Shown: positions 54,456 to 64,000 of the stretch, one piece after another
Position numbering within the stretch: position 1 is the first letter of the stretch
How the letters are laid out: the number at the start of each line of letters is the position of its first letter
NCBI GenBank assembly: GCA_946902875.1
Contig: OX336345.1
Location: 3,627,395-3,691,394 of the forward strand
Length of the DNA stretch: 64,000 bases
Direction of reading: 5' to 3'
Origin: Nematopogon swammerdamellus
Taxonomy: Eukaryota; Arthropoda; Insecta; Lepidoptera; Adelidae
Notes under the pieces: generated by a model
What the model saw: the letters and a program-made list of their open reading frames with translations, nothing else
The model's database searches: none
Told to the model about the DNA's origin: nothing
Made by a program: the position numbers and the translations under genes

Positions 54456-55010
54456 ATAGTGATGTACCGCTCGATTTTCCCATGACCCGACCTCCATAAG
54501 CTTTTCGCATGGTGATGTACCGCACGATTCTCTCGCATGGTGATGTACCGTACGCTTCTCTTCCCCCATGATTCGACCTCCATAAGCTTTTCGCATGGTG
54601 ATGTACCACACGCTTCTCTCATGATCCGATCTCCATAAGCTTTTCGCATGGTGATGTACCGCACGCTTCTCCCATGGCCCGACCTCTATAAGCTTTTCGC
54701 ATGGTGGTGTACCGCACGCTTCTCCCATGATCCGACCTCCATAAGCTTTTCGCATGGTGATGTACCGTACTCTTCTCTCGCATGGTGATATACCGCACGC
54801 TTCTCCCATGATCCGACCTCCATAAGCTTTTCGCATGGTGATGTACCGCACTATTCTCTCGCATAGTGATGTACCGCACGCTTCTCCCATGATCCGACCT
54901 CCATAAGCTTTTCGCATGGTGATGTACCGCACGCTTTTCCCATGATCCGACCTCCATAAGCTTTTCGCATGGTGATGTACCGCACGCTTCTCCCATGATC
55001 CGACTCAGAC
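54440..55010 (+). repeat. 53-bp minisatellite with a ~30-bp sub-unit
   Basis: The unit reads CCGACCTCCATAAGCTTTTC, GCATGGTGATGTACCGCACG, CTTCTCCCATGAT. Partial units of the GCATGGTGATGTACCG type are interspersed. Each full unit has AAGCTT. The minus-strand frames of up to 215 codons are repeat artefacts. Confidence 0.95.
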
Positions 55011-55308
55011 TGGACTTCACCGCAGCAGAGTGAATTGAAGCTGAGAAGGGACTTTAAAGCTTGAAAAAAAAAAAAACTGTAACAGTCGACATTGCTCGTG
55101 CAGCGCGAGAAAGCACGTCGCGTGTCACCGTGCTTTACACCCAGATATTTACGATATTCAATTGCAGCTGACGCGAGTATGAATTTTTCAGCCCGCCTTT
55201 TGTTACAGCGCTAATGAAACGCGCCGATACGTCACGCGTGACGCGCGCGTGTGCGCGAGCATGCCCGGGGCGATTGAGTAGGGTCATAGTTTAAACAGAC
55301 TAGTTATA
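55011..55308. other. Unassigned DNA, CpG-rich at 55090-55270
   Basis: Nothing recognised. Confidence 0.25.
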
Positions 55309-55471
55309 TAACCCGGTTACGTTGCTATTATTGGACCTTTTGGAATTGAATAGCGCGTTAGGACTGGGCGGGTTGCGCGGGGAAGTGGGATGCGCTTCCC
55401 ATCCCAGACGCGCTACTCAATTCGTACTCAATTCCAAAAGGTCCAATTTTAATCGCTACGTAACCGGGTAT
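55309..55471. mobile_element. Foldback MITE (~163 bp)
   Basis: Left TAACCCGGTTACGTTGCTAT and right CGCTACGTAACCGGGTATTA are inverted copies, extending through TTGGACCTTTTGGAATTGA. Confidence 0.85.
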
Positions 55472-55572
55472 TACATCTTCATACAAGCGCACCGACTTCG
55501 CACATACATAAGCGCGCGCCAGCGCACGCTGTCGGCCCGTACACAACCACTACTTTTATTCTCACTTTTCTC

Positions 55573-55602
55573 GCTTGTAGTCAGTGATGACTACAAGCGA
55601 GA
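55573..55602. repeat. Short palindrome with 12-bp arms
   Basis: TCGCTTGTAGTCA-type arm and its complement TGACTACAAGCGA around GTGA. Confidence 0.8.
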
Positions 55603-55665
55603 TAACGAGAGACCTAATGCACATGTGCCGGCATCCTCCTCCGTAAATTTCCAAATTATTTAAAT

Positions 55666-55960
<295 letters not shown>

Positions 55961-56650
55961 ACCTGTCAATTGTGTTAGTGTTGTGAGTTGCGACAGCCCT
56001 GGTGGCTCCAGTTGCCCTACTCGTCTCCTTTTACTATGGTAGCGTTCCGGCTGTTATTGAATGTATAGAGATTAACTAATCAAATGTTTGTTTTGTTGCC
56101 CTGTGCTTGCGACATGCGGGATGTTTTGTTTGCTTGCACGGAGCGCGGTGCGGGTTGGTTTTTGCGATTCGGACGAGTTTTGTGTACTTGCAGAGGTGCT
56201 CGGTGGATATCGGAGGGCGTAATGAAAAATAAACATTATTTCGAATTTCTTTTTAGAACAGCGCGCGTCACTAATATTTGAACCTTTTAATTATTAGCCC
56301 GCTTGTATTTCATTTTCAATTGAATTCTATCAGAATAATTTTACTTTTCTACAAAGTGAAATTTGTTCTCTAGAGTATTGATAGGGGTTTAATATTTACA
56401 CAAAACTAAGCAACTTTCTCCAATTGGTTTATTCCGTTGTTGTTTTTTTTTCATACCACAATATTTTTGGATCCTGACATTGGAAACATTGGAAGAAAAA
56501 CATTTAAAGAAAGAAAGGCAAATCAGTTTCATTTTGCATTAAGAACCTTCATACACACCTAGCGTCACGCCTGTTTTCCATTGGGGTAGGTAGAGACAAC
56601 GGATCTCCACTTGCCACGATCCTATCACACCTCTTCCGATCTCATAATGC
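55961..56650. other. Unassigned DNA
   Basis: A 65-codon plus-strand frame at 56084-56281 has no domain. Mostly AT-rich. Confidence 0.25.
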
Positions 56651-56860
56651 TCTTCAGAACTGGTAAACTCTGGAGCGCTCTCACTGCCCACATATTTTCC
56701 CCCAACTATAGTCTCGGGTCCCTCAAGAGAGGTCTGAATGGTCACCTGTCAGGCCGCCATGGCATTCGTAACCCCCGCGTACGACCGAATGTCCATGGGC
56801 ATCGTTAGACAACTTATGCGTGGCTCGGCGCCATATGCCGCGCTTTCTATAAAAAAACAT
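56651..56860 (+). mobile_element. LINE family A 3' end
   Basis: Encodes RTGKLWSALTAHIFSPNYSL and SLKRGLNGHLSGRHG, then CCATGGGCATCGTTAGACAA and CGCGCTTTCTATAAAAAAAC. Confidence 0.9.
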
Positions 56861-56886
56861 GCTCGTCGGTTACGGGTATTACGCAC

Positions 56887-56995
56887 TTTTTTTTTATGGA
56901 AACTGACACCGTTTGCTATATCACCTACAACATCCGTGATGTCAGCCCATGACACCGGGTGAACTAGGTGCCATGTCAGTGCTTCCCTTCATTGA
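56887..56995 (-). mobile_element. T1 SINE tail, truncated
   Basis: Poly-T, ATGGAAACTGACACCGTTTG to GTGCCATGTCAGTGCTTCCC. It abuts the LINE fragment at 56996. Confidence 0.8.
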
Positions 56996-57140
56996 GCACA
57001 TGCCCGATCTGGACTAGTCCAGGTACTTGCGTCTCGGGCGACCATTCACGACTCTTCCACTCACATTTTCGCTCCATAAATTTCTTTCGTAAGTCCCCTA
57101 TCATCCATTCTTGCAACATGACCGAACCAGTGTATATTCC
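56996..57140 (-). pseudogene. LINE polymerase fragment, same family as 31103-31526
   Basis: Minus-strand codons give WFGHVARM-like, then RPRRKYLD-like residues. Nucleotides GAGCACATGCCCGATCTGG and CGACTCTTCCACTCACATT match the reverse of 31250-31340. Confidence 0.7.
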
Positions 57141-57235
57141 AGTGAATGCGCATCGATTAAAACAATGTTCGCCGGGTTTTTTTCTACATAAATTTACACG
57201 AGATCACACGTCTTCGGGTCAGCTGTTGTGTACGG

Positions 57236-57649
57236 CAGGGGTTCTCAAACTTTTTTTTCAGGTACTAATAATCATATTTATCTTCTCTATCTACATTCTT
57301 AAATTCTCTTTGGAGGTTAGCTAGCATCACACCAAAGTTCAATGAATGATTCTCTTTCCTCGAATGTAAGTGGTCTCGGAAACGAATCCAAAATTTTATT
57401 TATTATCGAATTTATTTCTCAAAAATCTTGTTTAAAATATTCATCGTAACTCACTATGAGCATGGGGTTTTTATATCGCTGAGAACATCAGAATTCAAAT
57501 TCTATTCATGTTCATCAACAAAACTTTCTGAATTGGGATTATGGCACTTTTTATTGTCGCTTATAAAATTTTGTAGAGCATAATTGTTTCATTATTTTTT
57601 CGCTTACCACCTCGACGCATTCAAGCGTACCATAGATTGAGAAGCGCTG
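57236..57649. mobile_element. hAT-like element with 8-bp duplication (414 bp)
   Basis: Ends CAGGGGTTCTCAAAC and TTGAGAAGCGCTG match the CAGNGNTTCTCAA terminus common in hAT elements. Flanks GTGTACGG (57228-57235) and GTGTAAGG (57650-57657) agree at 7 of 8 bases. The AT-rich interior has no transposase. Confidence 0.85.
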
Positions 57650-57774
57650 GTGTAAGGTAATAGTGTAACTTGAGAGGAGGCTGCGGCAGGCGTCGGTGGC
57701 GGCGACGCGACGCGCGCTTGCAGGGTGTGATGCGACCGTCGCGTCGCGTCGTCGTCTTCGAATACTGCCTGCTG

Positions 57775-58252
57775 CGGTCCGCCACCTGAAAGACCTGCTC
57801 GATCCTGCAACCTACTCCTTTAGCTCCTTTCGGCAAACTTCGGCTCGAAGGAGGAATGTGTGGTATGAGTGATGTTGTGTGGTATGTACCTAACCTAACC
57901 TAACCTAATGTTGAGGCGGCGCATGTCGTTTTTGTTACGTTTGTATTTCTGAAAATAAAGCTTTCTTAGGTGGTTATATAAAAAAATAACCATAACCTAA
58001 TTTTAACACCCTAACATTGCTTAAAGAAAAAACAAAAGAAAACAAATTTTGACAAAAGGGACACGAATCCATGGTCGAGATCGAAAAAATATAAATCCTA
58101 CACTCTTATACCACTGAGCCAACAAATTACATAAACGACCAAACGAATATCGGATTCAGTTGGTTCGCTTTCGAGCCGAGTCAACCCGAGTGTTTCCGAA
58201 GGGAGCGTAGGAGGAGGCGTAGGATCAGCCAGAGCTGTCAGGTGTCAAACCC
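57775..58252 (+). mobile_element. MULE-like MITE with 9-bp duplication, tRNA-like core and telomere-like repeat
   Basis: Flanked by TGCCTGCTG (57766-57774 and 58253-58261). Ends CGGTCCGCCACCTGAAAGAC and CAGGTGTCAAACCC. Where other copies have a central hairpin this one has four CCTAA repeats (57889-57908). The tRNA-like core is reversed (GGGACACGAATCC, CCACTGAGCCA). Confidence 0.9.
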
Positions 58253-58429
58253 TGCCTGCTGCGCTGCGACCGTCTCGTCAGTGGCGTGTGTGAACACGCT
58301 CAGCGAACCCGCACAAGTCACCTCTGTAGAGAGAGAGACGAGGCGAATGAGTGGGTAAATGTCGGTGGAAGTAAGCCGCGAATATTTGGAAGCACTACAA
58401 CATTTGAGTGAATTTCTTGTTGAGCTGGG

Positions 58430-58742
58430 TATGTACACACACGCACACACGCACGCTGTATCCCGACAATCGGGGTAAGCAGAGTAATCGGTGGTAAATT
58501 ACAGCACAGCGCCGACCACCACGTTTGGCAGAGTATTCGGACAACAACATAACTATCAAGCAGCAAGTAAGGTGTGAAAACCCACCTGCTACACGCCTCG
58601 GTGGAAACACCGTTCCAAGGTGAGAGGTGGCTACGCCTGTCGCTCTTTAGCACGGCATCTTGTCATTATCCCTTAGTCGCCTTTCGCGACATCCACGGGT
58701 AGAGATATAGTGGGGCTATTCTTTTGTAGTACCGGCCCCACA
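58430..58742 (-). mobile_element. SINE family Y, near full length
   Basis: CACACGCACGCTGTATCCCG to TAGTACCGGCCCCACA. Has a short deletion in the GTGTTGTGCTG block. Confidence 0.85.
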
Positions 58743-58965
58743 ATAATTCTGTAAATACTATCGCAGGGAATCATGAACATTAAAAATAATCTCAGGATAA
58801 AGTGTGTGGATGCTAGATACTGCCTCTCACCTTGTGGAACAGAGCCAGTGTAGTTGTAATTGTTGAAACACCGTCGCAGTAACTGGAGCGCACCCTTCGA
58901 ACGAACCTGAATATTTGACCGTGGTACGTCGTACGATGGTCACTCCATAAGCTTTCGACCACACG
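58743..58965. repeat. Duplicated flank, copy 2
   Basis: Matches 54249-54455 in order: CAGGATAAAGTGTGTGGATG, GGAACAGAGCCAGTG, CTGGAGCGCACCCTTCGAAC, GTACGTCGTACGATGG and CTCCATAAGCTTTCG. It stops where the 53-bp array starts in copy 1. Confidence 0.85.
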
Positions 58966-59178
58966 GTGCGGTGGGTTGTATGTATGTGAGATTTTTTGGC
59001 TTATGAATGCAGCGATGAGGAACTGACACGGGTGAACGTGCTCAATATCCCGCGCAATGATCAGACACAACTATTAAGTTCGTGCACGTCGTCGTCGGCT
59101 TCCATATTAAGGTAATCGAATGATAGCCTCAAAACTGTTATCTTCGACTCAAAGCCTGTGTCTCCGTGGAGGCTATTT

Positions 59179-59459
59179 TTTAGGTTTGCGTACCCCGTAC
59201 GGAAGCCTATTACTAAGCCTACAACGTAGTCCGTCCGTCCGTACGTCCGTCGGCTGTATCTTTGGAACCGTATAGCTAGCCGGTTGAAATTTTTACAGAA
59301 TATGTGTTATTTTGGCGGATATAACAACAAATAATGAAAAAATTAAAAAGTGAAAAAGTGAGGGAGAGGGGGGGGGGTTCCGCATACAAGAAACGTCTTT
59401 TTTCAACTTTTTGATTTGATTTGCGGAAACCTCGCGCGAGTCCGACTCGCACTTGTTAT
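59179..59459 (+). mobile_element. Family G interspersed repeat
   Basis: TTAGGTTTGCGTACCCCG, GTCCGTCCGTCCGTACGTCC, AGAATATGTGTTATTTTGGC and end GAGTCCGACTCGCACTTG. Contains a run of G at 59368-59379. Confidence 0.75.
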
Positions 59460-60255
59460 TATAATAAGGTTACACAAAAATACGTTTATCTAATTAATCT
59501 AATATAAAAAAAATGCTCCTACAGAGCAGAGATACAGGTTTTGAGATTTTTGAGTTTTTAGTATAAAAGTCGACACAAAATATAATTTTAGCGATTTTAC
59601 CCTTTACCAAATGGTTTTCAAGTGATCATTCGATGATTTTAGCATGAGAGCCGGCTGTTATGTCCGAGGAAGCCGAGAACATCACTATTCGCGAAGCCAG
59701 ACCAAGCCCGGCGCAATACCGGCTATACAACTGGCAGGATCCCACGTGGACGGACAGCTAGGTGGCCAGGGCGACGGATCTCGAAAGTGGCGCAACAGTT
59801 AGAGCTTCGCAATAAATCCACGATCGCCCACTAAATCAATCGACACGTCAAAACAATGGCGGCCGCACCTGCGGCCCCACGCCGCCGTCTTACCTATCTG
59901 TCGAACTGCCATGCGGGCCCGCTGAGGTCGATCGACTCGCCACTCGTAATCTCAAATCATTCTGTGAAGTTTCCCTTCATATGCTGCTTCATAGTCGGCC
60001 GGCCGACACACTCGTCAGCGCTTGCGACTACCGACTGCGGGATCCATCGACACGGCGCGGCGCGGCGCCCCCTGTCGATACTAACACATCGAAGGTCCAG
60101 AGCCATCATGCCGGCCTACCGTCGACCACCAGGACACGATCCAGCGAAGTTTCTTGCCAGTTCTTCTTCGTTGTGATAATCGAACTGGCGGACTTGTCAC
60201 TTCTAGCACCATCGCTCCGGCGGCGGCGGACGCCGGGGACGATGTCGAGCAAGCC
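59460..60255. other. Unassigned DNA, CpG-rich at 59850-60250
   Basis: Two overlapping plus-strand frames (59856-60176 and 59981-60283) over a CpG-rich stretch, with no domain. 60140-60200 resembles the small retroelement end at 16466-16593. Confidence 0.35.
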
Positions 60256-60575
60256 AAGTGGGGCCGGTACTTTAAAAGAATAGCCCCACTGCATCTCTTC
60301 CCGTGTGTGTCGTAAAAGGCGACTAAGGGATATGACTCCCTCCCTTCTTATATCACTAGCTAGGTGGTAGGGTTTAACCCGCCCGGGTTGATACCACCGC
60401 ACTGAATGAAAGGTCGGTTGAAACGGCTATGCAAACAGTTTGTGTTTTCCGTCCAGTTCAGTATAGCCGACATGAAGGGAAGCACTGACATAGTACCTAG
60501 TTCACCCGGTGTTTTGGGCTGACATCACTCATGTTGTAGGTGATGTAGCCAACCGTGTCAGTTTCCATAAAAAAA
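60256..60575 (+). mobile_element. SINE family X, full length
   Basis: AGTGGGGCCGGTACTTTAAA, CTAGGTGGTAGGGTTTAACC, and tail GTCAGTTTCCATAAAAAA. Confidence 0.9.
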
Positions 60576-61117
60576 TATATCTAAGTATATATGAAATTTA
60601 TTTATTTATTTGTGTGTTAAATGTCTAAGTAAGTATAGGTATATTATTTTCATTGAACTAAATTTTGCACTACCCATCAATCTTACCCACAATTTAGGCA
60701 TGACTGGTAGATAAAACCTTAAGGCTTGAAGTCCGCCTTTCGTAATTTTTTTTTATTGCGCTATGAAGTACGTTTTCATTTCATTTCAATGCTTTGAGAG
60801 ATTCAATAATTTACCAAAACTACGATCTAGCGTTATAAAACACAACACAAAAGGCCCCAGTCATCGTTCCTAGTGACACTGGCGCATTTAATTCATATAA
60901 TCCTTCATTCCTCATTAGTTCCCGGCGCAGGTTGCATTAGAGCGGGCCGCGATCGAAAATAAGACACAATTGTGTTTGTAATGAATCTGATCCGTGGGAC
61001 GCGACCGGGTGTGATCTGTCGCTTCACCGCGGCAGTGACCAGTGGAGCGTGTCGGCGGCGGAGGTGTCCACCACCGATGTCCGCCGAGACCTCCGACGCC
61101 GGATACCTGCCATAGAC
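60576..61117. other. Unassigned DNA
   Basis: AT-rich, then CpG-rich at 60930-61110. Nothing recognised. Confidence 0.25.
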
Positions 61118-61590
61118 AGACTGAGAAAAAACTGTCTTTGGTGTAGATTAATCATGAACAGAAGTTGTAACTATGAACTGTCTTTGGTGTAGATTAATCA
61201 TGAACAGAAGTTGTAACTATGAACTGTCTTTGGTGTAGATTAATCATGAACAGAAGTTGTAACTATGAACTGTCTTTGGTGTAGATTAATCATGAACAGA
61301 AGTTGTAACTATGAACTGTCTTTGGTGTAGATTAATCATGAACAGGAGTAGTAACTTTGAACTGTCTTTGGTGTAGATGATTAATCATGAACAGGAGTTG
61401 TAACTATGAACTGTCTTTGGTGTACATTAATCATGAACAGGAGTTGTAACTTTGAACTGTCTTTGGTGTAGATTAATCATCAACAGGAGTTTTAACTATG
61501 AACTGTCTTTGGTGTAGATTAATCATGAACAGGAGTCGTAACTATGAACTGTATTTTGTGTAACGTAATTGTAACTGGAGTTGTAACTAT
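61118..61590 (+). repeat. 46-bp minisatellite, about 10 copies
   Basis: Unit AACTGTCTTTGGTGTAGATT, AATCATGAACAGAAGTTGTA, ACTATG. The first copies are nearly identical. Later ones vary (AGGAGTT, a 3-bp insert near 61378). Confidence 0.95.
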
Positions 61591-61969
61591 GACGGCGATG
61601 AAATAAGAAATGAGAATTTTTTTTTTCCCTACAGCGTTACTTTATTACATATTAACACACATTTAAACAGCCAAGAAATAACAACAATGAAATAATAAAT
61701 AAAACACACATTTAAACAAATTACAGGAGAGGGGAAAAAAAGGGACTGGACACAGCCTATGCTGAATCTAGTGAAGATTTCATTAGACCCAGTGCTGTAT
61801 TTAAAGTCCAGCTCATGAAAATTTTAAAGTTAAATGACTGTGAGTAAGTACAGCGATGACGATAATTCGTGTGGAATTCTTTTGATGTTTTCAGTTTGTA
61901 CGAGAATGGACATTATGAAGATATGACAAGACCCATTCTCGTCATATCTGGAAGAGGTCAACAGAAGAT
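61591..61969. other. Unassigned DNA, possibly LINE 3' UTR
   Basis: AT-rich, beginning with poly-T (61618-61627). It precedes the reversed LINE end at 61970, so it may be its 3' UTR. Confidence 0.3.
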
Positions 61970-62095
61970 CAAACACAGCCAATAACACCATTCCTCGCGA
62001 AACAACGCTCAGAGAGGCGCCATGCCGGCTATGAGCCGGACAAAAAGGTCGTCGTATAATTTATTGACGCGCCTCTTGAAGATCCCCAGGTTATA
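61970..62095 (-). pseudogene. LINE polymerase C-terminus, related to 19225-19530
   Basis: The minus strand gives YNLGIFKRRVNKL, then LIAGMAPL and a stop, then AGCGTTGTTTCGCGAGGAAT as in the 19-kb copy. Confidence 0.7.
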
Positions 62096-62284
62096 TATAG
62101 TTTGGCCCGAAACGCCGAAACGTCGATCCACATCGCTCGGAGAATCGACTGTGAGTACACCGGTAAACAGTTAAATAATGTTGGAGTCGGATTGAAAATT
62201 GATCTGACGATTGAAGTGTAGTATCGGCTGTAAGGGTGGATGTCTGTCTACCTACGGGGAAACACAAAGGTGAAATAGTGCCTT

Positions 62285-62668
62285 CCATAGCAGACCTGTT
62301 CTCCAAAGGTTGAAAGTTGCCCAGCGAGCAATGGAGCGAGCCATGCTGGGAATATCGCTACGTGATATGGTGCGTAACGAGGCAATCCGCCGACGCACCG
62401 AAGTAGTCCATATTGGACACCGGGTGGCTAAGCTCAAGTGACAGTGGGATGGGCACGTTAGCCGAAGGGATGACGACCGTTGGAGTAACCGTGTCCTACA
62501 CTGGTGGCCGTGGATAGGAAAACGGGAGTGTGGGAAGACCACCCGCCAGGTGGGACGACGACATCAAGTACGTCGGTGGAAAGCAGTGGTTCCGGGAAGG
62601 CCGGGAGGACTGGAGGAAAATTGGAGAGGCGTATGTCCAGCAGTGGACGCTTACACGCTGACTAACAT
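62285..62668 (+). pseudogene. RTE-type LINE C-terminal domain
   Basis: Codons give LKVAQRAMERAMLGISLRD, VRNEAIRRRTEVVHI, then, after an in-frame TGA and shifts, QWDGHVSRRDDDRWSN, VLHWW and, near the end, GVCPAVD (a shifted form of the usual AYVQQW). This is the characteristic tail of RTE-clade LINEs in insects. Inactive. Confidence 0.85.
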
Positions 62669-62987
62669 AGCAGACCCGCTCAGCGGACTCGGTGCGACGA
62701 TCCAGCGCGTACTCCGATTGGCCACGGACGCGTCGCGGCCGGAAACGGAGCGACAAGTGCACAAAAAACATCACTCATTCATGAGTTTTTCTTCGATGCT
62801 CCCCCGCTCGAGAACCTGTTTCGTAGACAAATGTTCGCGGGACCAAATTCCGTGGATTTACGACTCTTGGATTATTGGATCTGGGCGTGAATTCTCACAT
62901 ATGCTCTGCACATCACATACATCGGACATACTGTATGTGTTGTAGAGTTGGTGAAATCCTATCTTTCCTTAATTTTGCTAAAAACCT

Positions 62988-63186
62988 CTTTTTATGGAAA
63001 CTGACGCGGTTAGCTACATCACCTACAACATCCGTGACGTCATGCCAGTGCTTCCCTTCATTTCATGTCGGCTACACTGAACTGAACGGAAAACACGAAC
63101 TATTTACATAGCCGTTTCGACCGACGTTTCGCTCAGTGCGGTGGTACCAAACCGACCGGGATAAAGTCTACCACCTAGTAAGGTAA
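62988..63186 (-). mobile_element. X-type SINE, body and T1 tail
   Basis: TTATGGAAACTGACGCGG, a small deletion after CCGTGACGTCA, then GTGCGGTGGTACCAAACC and TCTACCACCTAGTAAGG. No H head. Confidence 0.8.
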
Positions 63187-64000
63187 AAATAGAAGCCTAT
63201 TTCTATTAAAATTTGAATCAATCTGTAAAATTAAATCATTATTATGTATTACTCCTGTCGATTTCTTATAGTAATTAAATTATACTTTTCATTCTGATAT
63301 GATATGATAAATATCGACATTTAAGTATTAAAAACTTATATCAAAGTTAGAAATCAAGCTTATGCCACTTACTGATTTGATTACACGACGCGTTAAACAA
63401 TAAGTCGGGCAGGTGGCACACGAACTGCTGAAAAAACTGTCACCGTCTCGTTAGGCGGTGCTAACGGTGAAGTCGCTCAAAGTTTACAAAGCGCTAAAAC
63501 GGTGCAAAATAACGTGAATGAGGCGCAGCTCAAGTCTCCGCCGCCTCCGCCGCGGGAGCTCGAGTGATGCGAAAAAACGACCGCGAAGAACGCAACAGGT
63601 AGACGTCCAATTAAAGGTGCGCCGCGTCCCGCTGCCGAGCGTCGAGTGAGCGAGGGAGCTGCGGAAACTCCACTCGGAGGCTGTGCGACGGACGCCGAGA
63701 CGGTGGGTAGTCGCAAAAACAGCACTCGCATTAATGTCCCGTCGAGCGGCGCGTCGCCGTCGGGTGAAAACATGGACAGTTTTTGCCGCGAGATGCCGTT
63801 TGATTCTGGACGACGACAACGCTCACTGGAGCTTTTTTGGCGACTTTTAGTTTCTTTTGCGGCGAATGCGACGACTTCCAAATGCTACTTTGAGCGTATT
63901 GTGACGATGCCAAGACATTTAGCGTTGTTTGCTCTGCAATTTCGCGCCTTAACTATGGCGACTGGCGAGCTGAATATTGTTTGGAATCTCTTCTCCATCC
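63187..64000. other. AT-rich then CpG-rich DNA at the window edge
   Basis: 63187-63400 is AT-rich. 63420-63780 is CpG-rich with minus-strand frames of 134 and 111 codons that overlap each other in different frames. No domain is recognisable. A promoter or first exon reaching beyond the window cannot be excluded. Confidence 0.3.

Noticed and set aside
54285..55020. Minus-strand frames of 90-215 codons with repeated RYITMRKAYG-like peptides
   Set aside because: The 53-bp array explains them, with several overlapping frames open at once.
63477..63881. 134-codon and 111-codon minus-strand frames as a gene
   Set aside because: They overlap in different frames, and neither shows a domain or splice or start context I can trust.

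Overview
The window looks like gene-poor nuclear DNA from a lepidopteran insect (moth or butterfly). I find no host protein-coding gene, rRNA or functional tRNA gene that I can support. Nearly everything recognisable is transposable-element DNA, much of it nested, together with tandem arrays and hairpin (foldback) elements. The lepidopteran call is from recalled repeat style, not a search. It rests on tRNA- and 5S-headed SINEs, jockey/CR1-like and RTE-like LINE 3' ends, the repeat ending in GACTCGCACTTGGCCGG, the repeat carrying GCGGCTTCGCTCGCG, and (ATAC/TATG)n-tailed SINEs. Repeat density this high without genes would fit a heterochromatic or W-chromosome segment, but that is inference.

Layout. 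0-13 kb: a TIR element split by a LINE, a nested foldback cluster (2.0-2.5 kb), several MULE-like MITEs with 9-bp target duplications and a tRNA-like core, and a Penelope-like GIY-YIG endonuclease remnant with a degraded hammerhead-like motif (12.1-12.6 kb). 13-22 kb: many copies of a TATG-tailed SINE (here family Y), a 410-bp foldback and CpG-rich unique DNA. 22.8-24.8 kb: three tandem copies of a ~300-bp unit, the middle one interrupted by a Transib-like DNA transposon remnant. 24.9-26.6 kb: a Y SINE split by a jockey-type LINE with a long open reverse-transcriptase frame. 26.6-30.8 kb: the longest repeat-poor stretch. 30.8-36.7 kb: nested SINE/LINE insertions and an inverted pair of full-length SINEs (family X). 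37.6-40.5 kb: one element that seems to contain a 420-bp hexanucleotide array and a 1.9-kb array of 68-bp units. 41-46 kb: LINE ends, MITEs and an 83-bp minisatellite split by a tRNA-SINE. 46.3-48.5 kb: a 2.16-kb palindromic mariner-like element. 48.5-64 kb: a 5S-headed SINE, two hAT-like elements with 8-bp duplications, a 53-bp and a 46-bp array, further SINEs and RTE-type LINE fragments.

Main idea. Several SINE families here share parts. A common head (H) precedes two unrelated bodies. A common body/tail (T1, ending TTTCCATAAAAAA) is joined to at least three heads: H, a tRNA-like head and a 5S rRNA-like head. This is a modular SINE network in which heads and tails appear to have been exchanged. 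Boundaries are given to within a few bases unless a target-site duplication fixes them.
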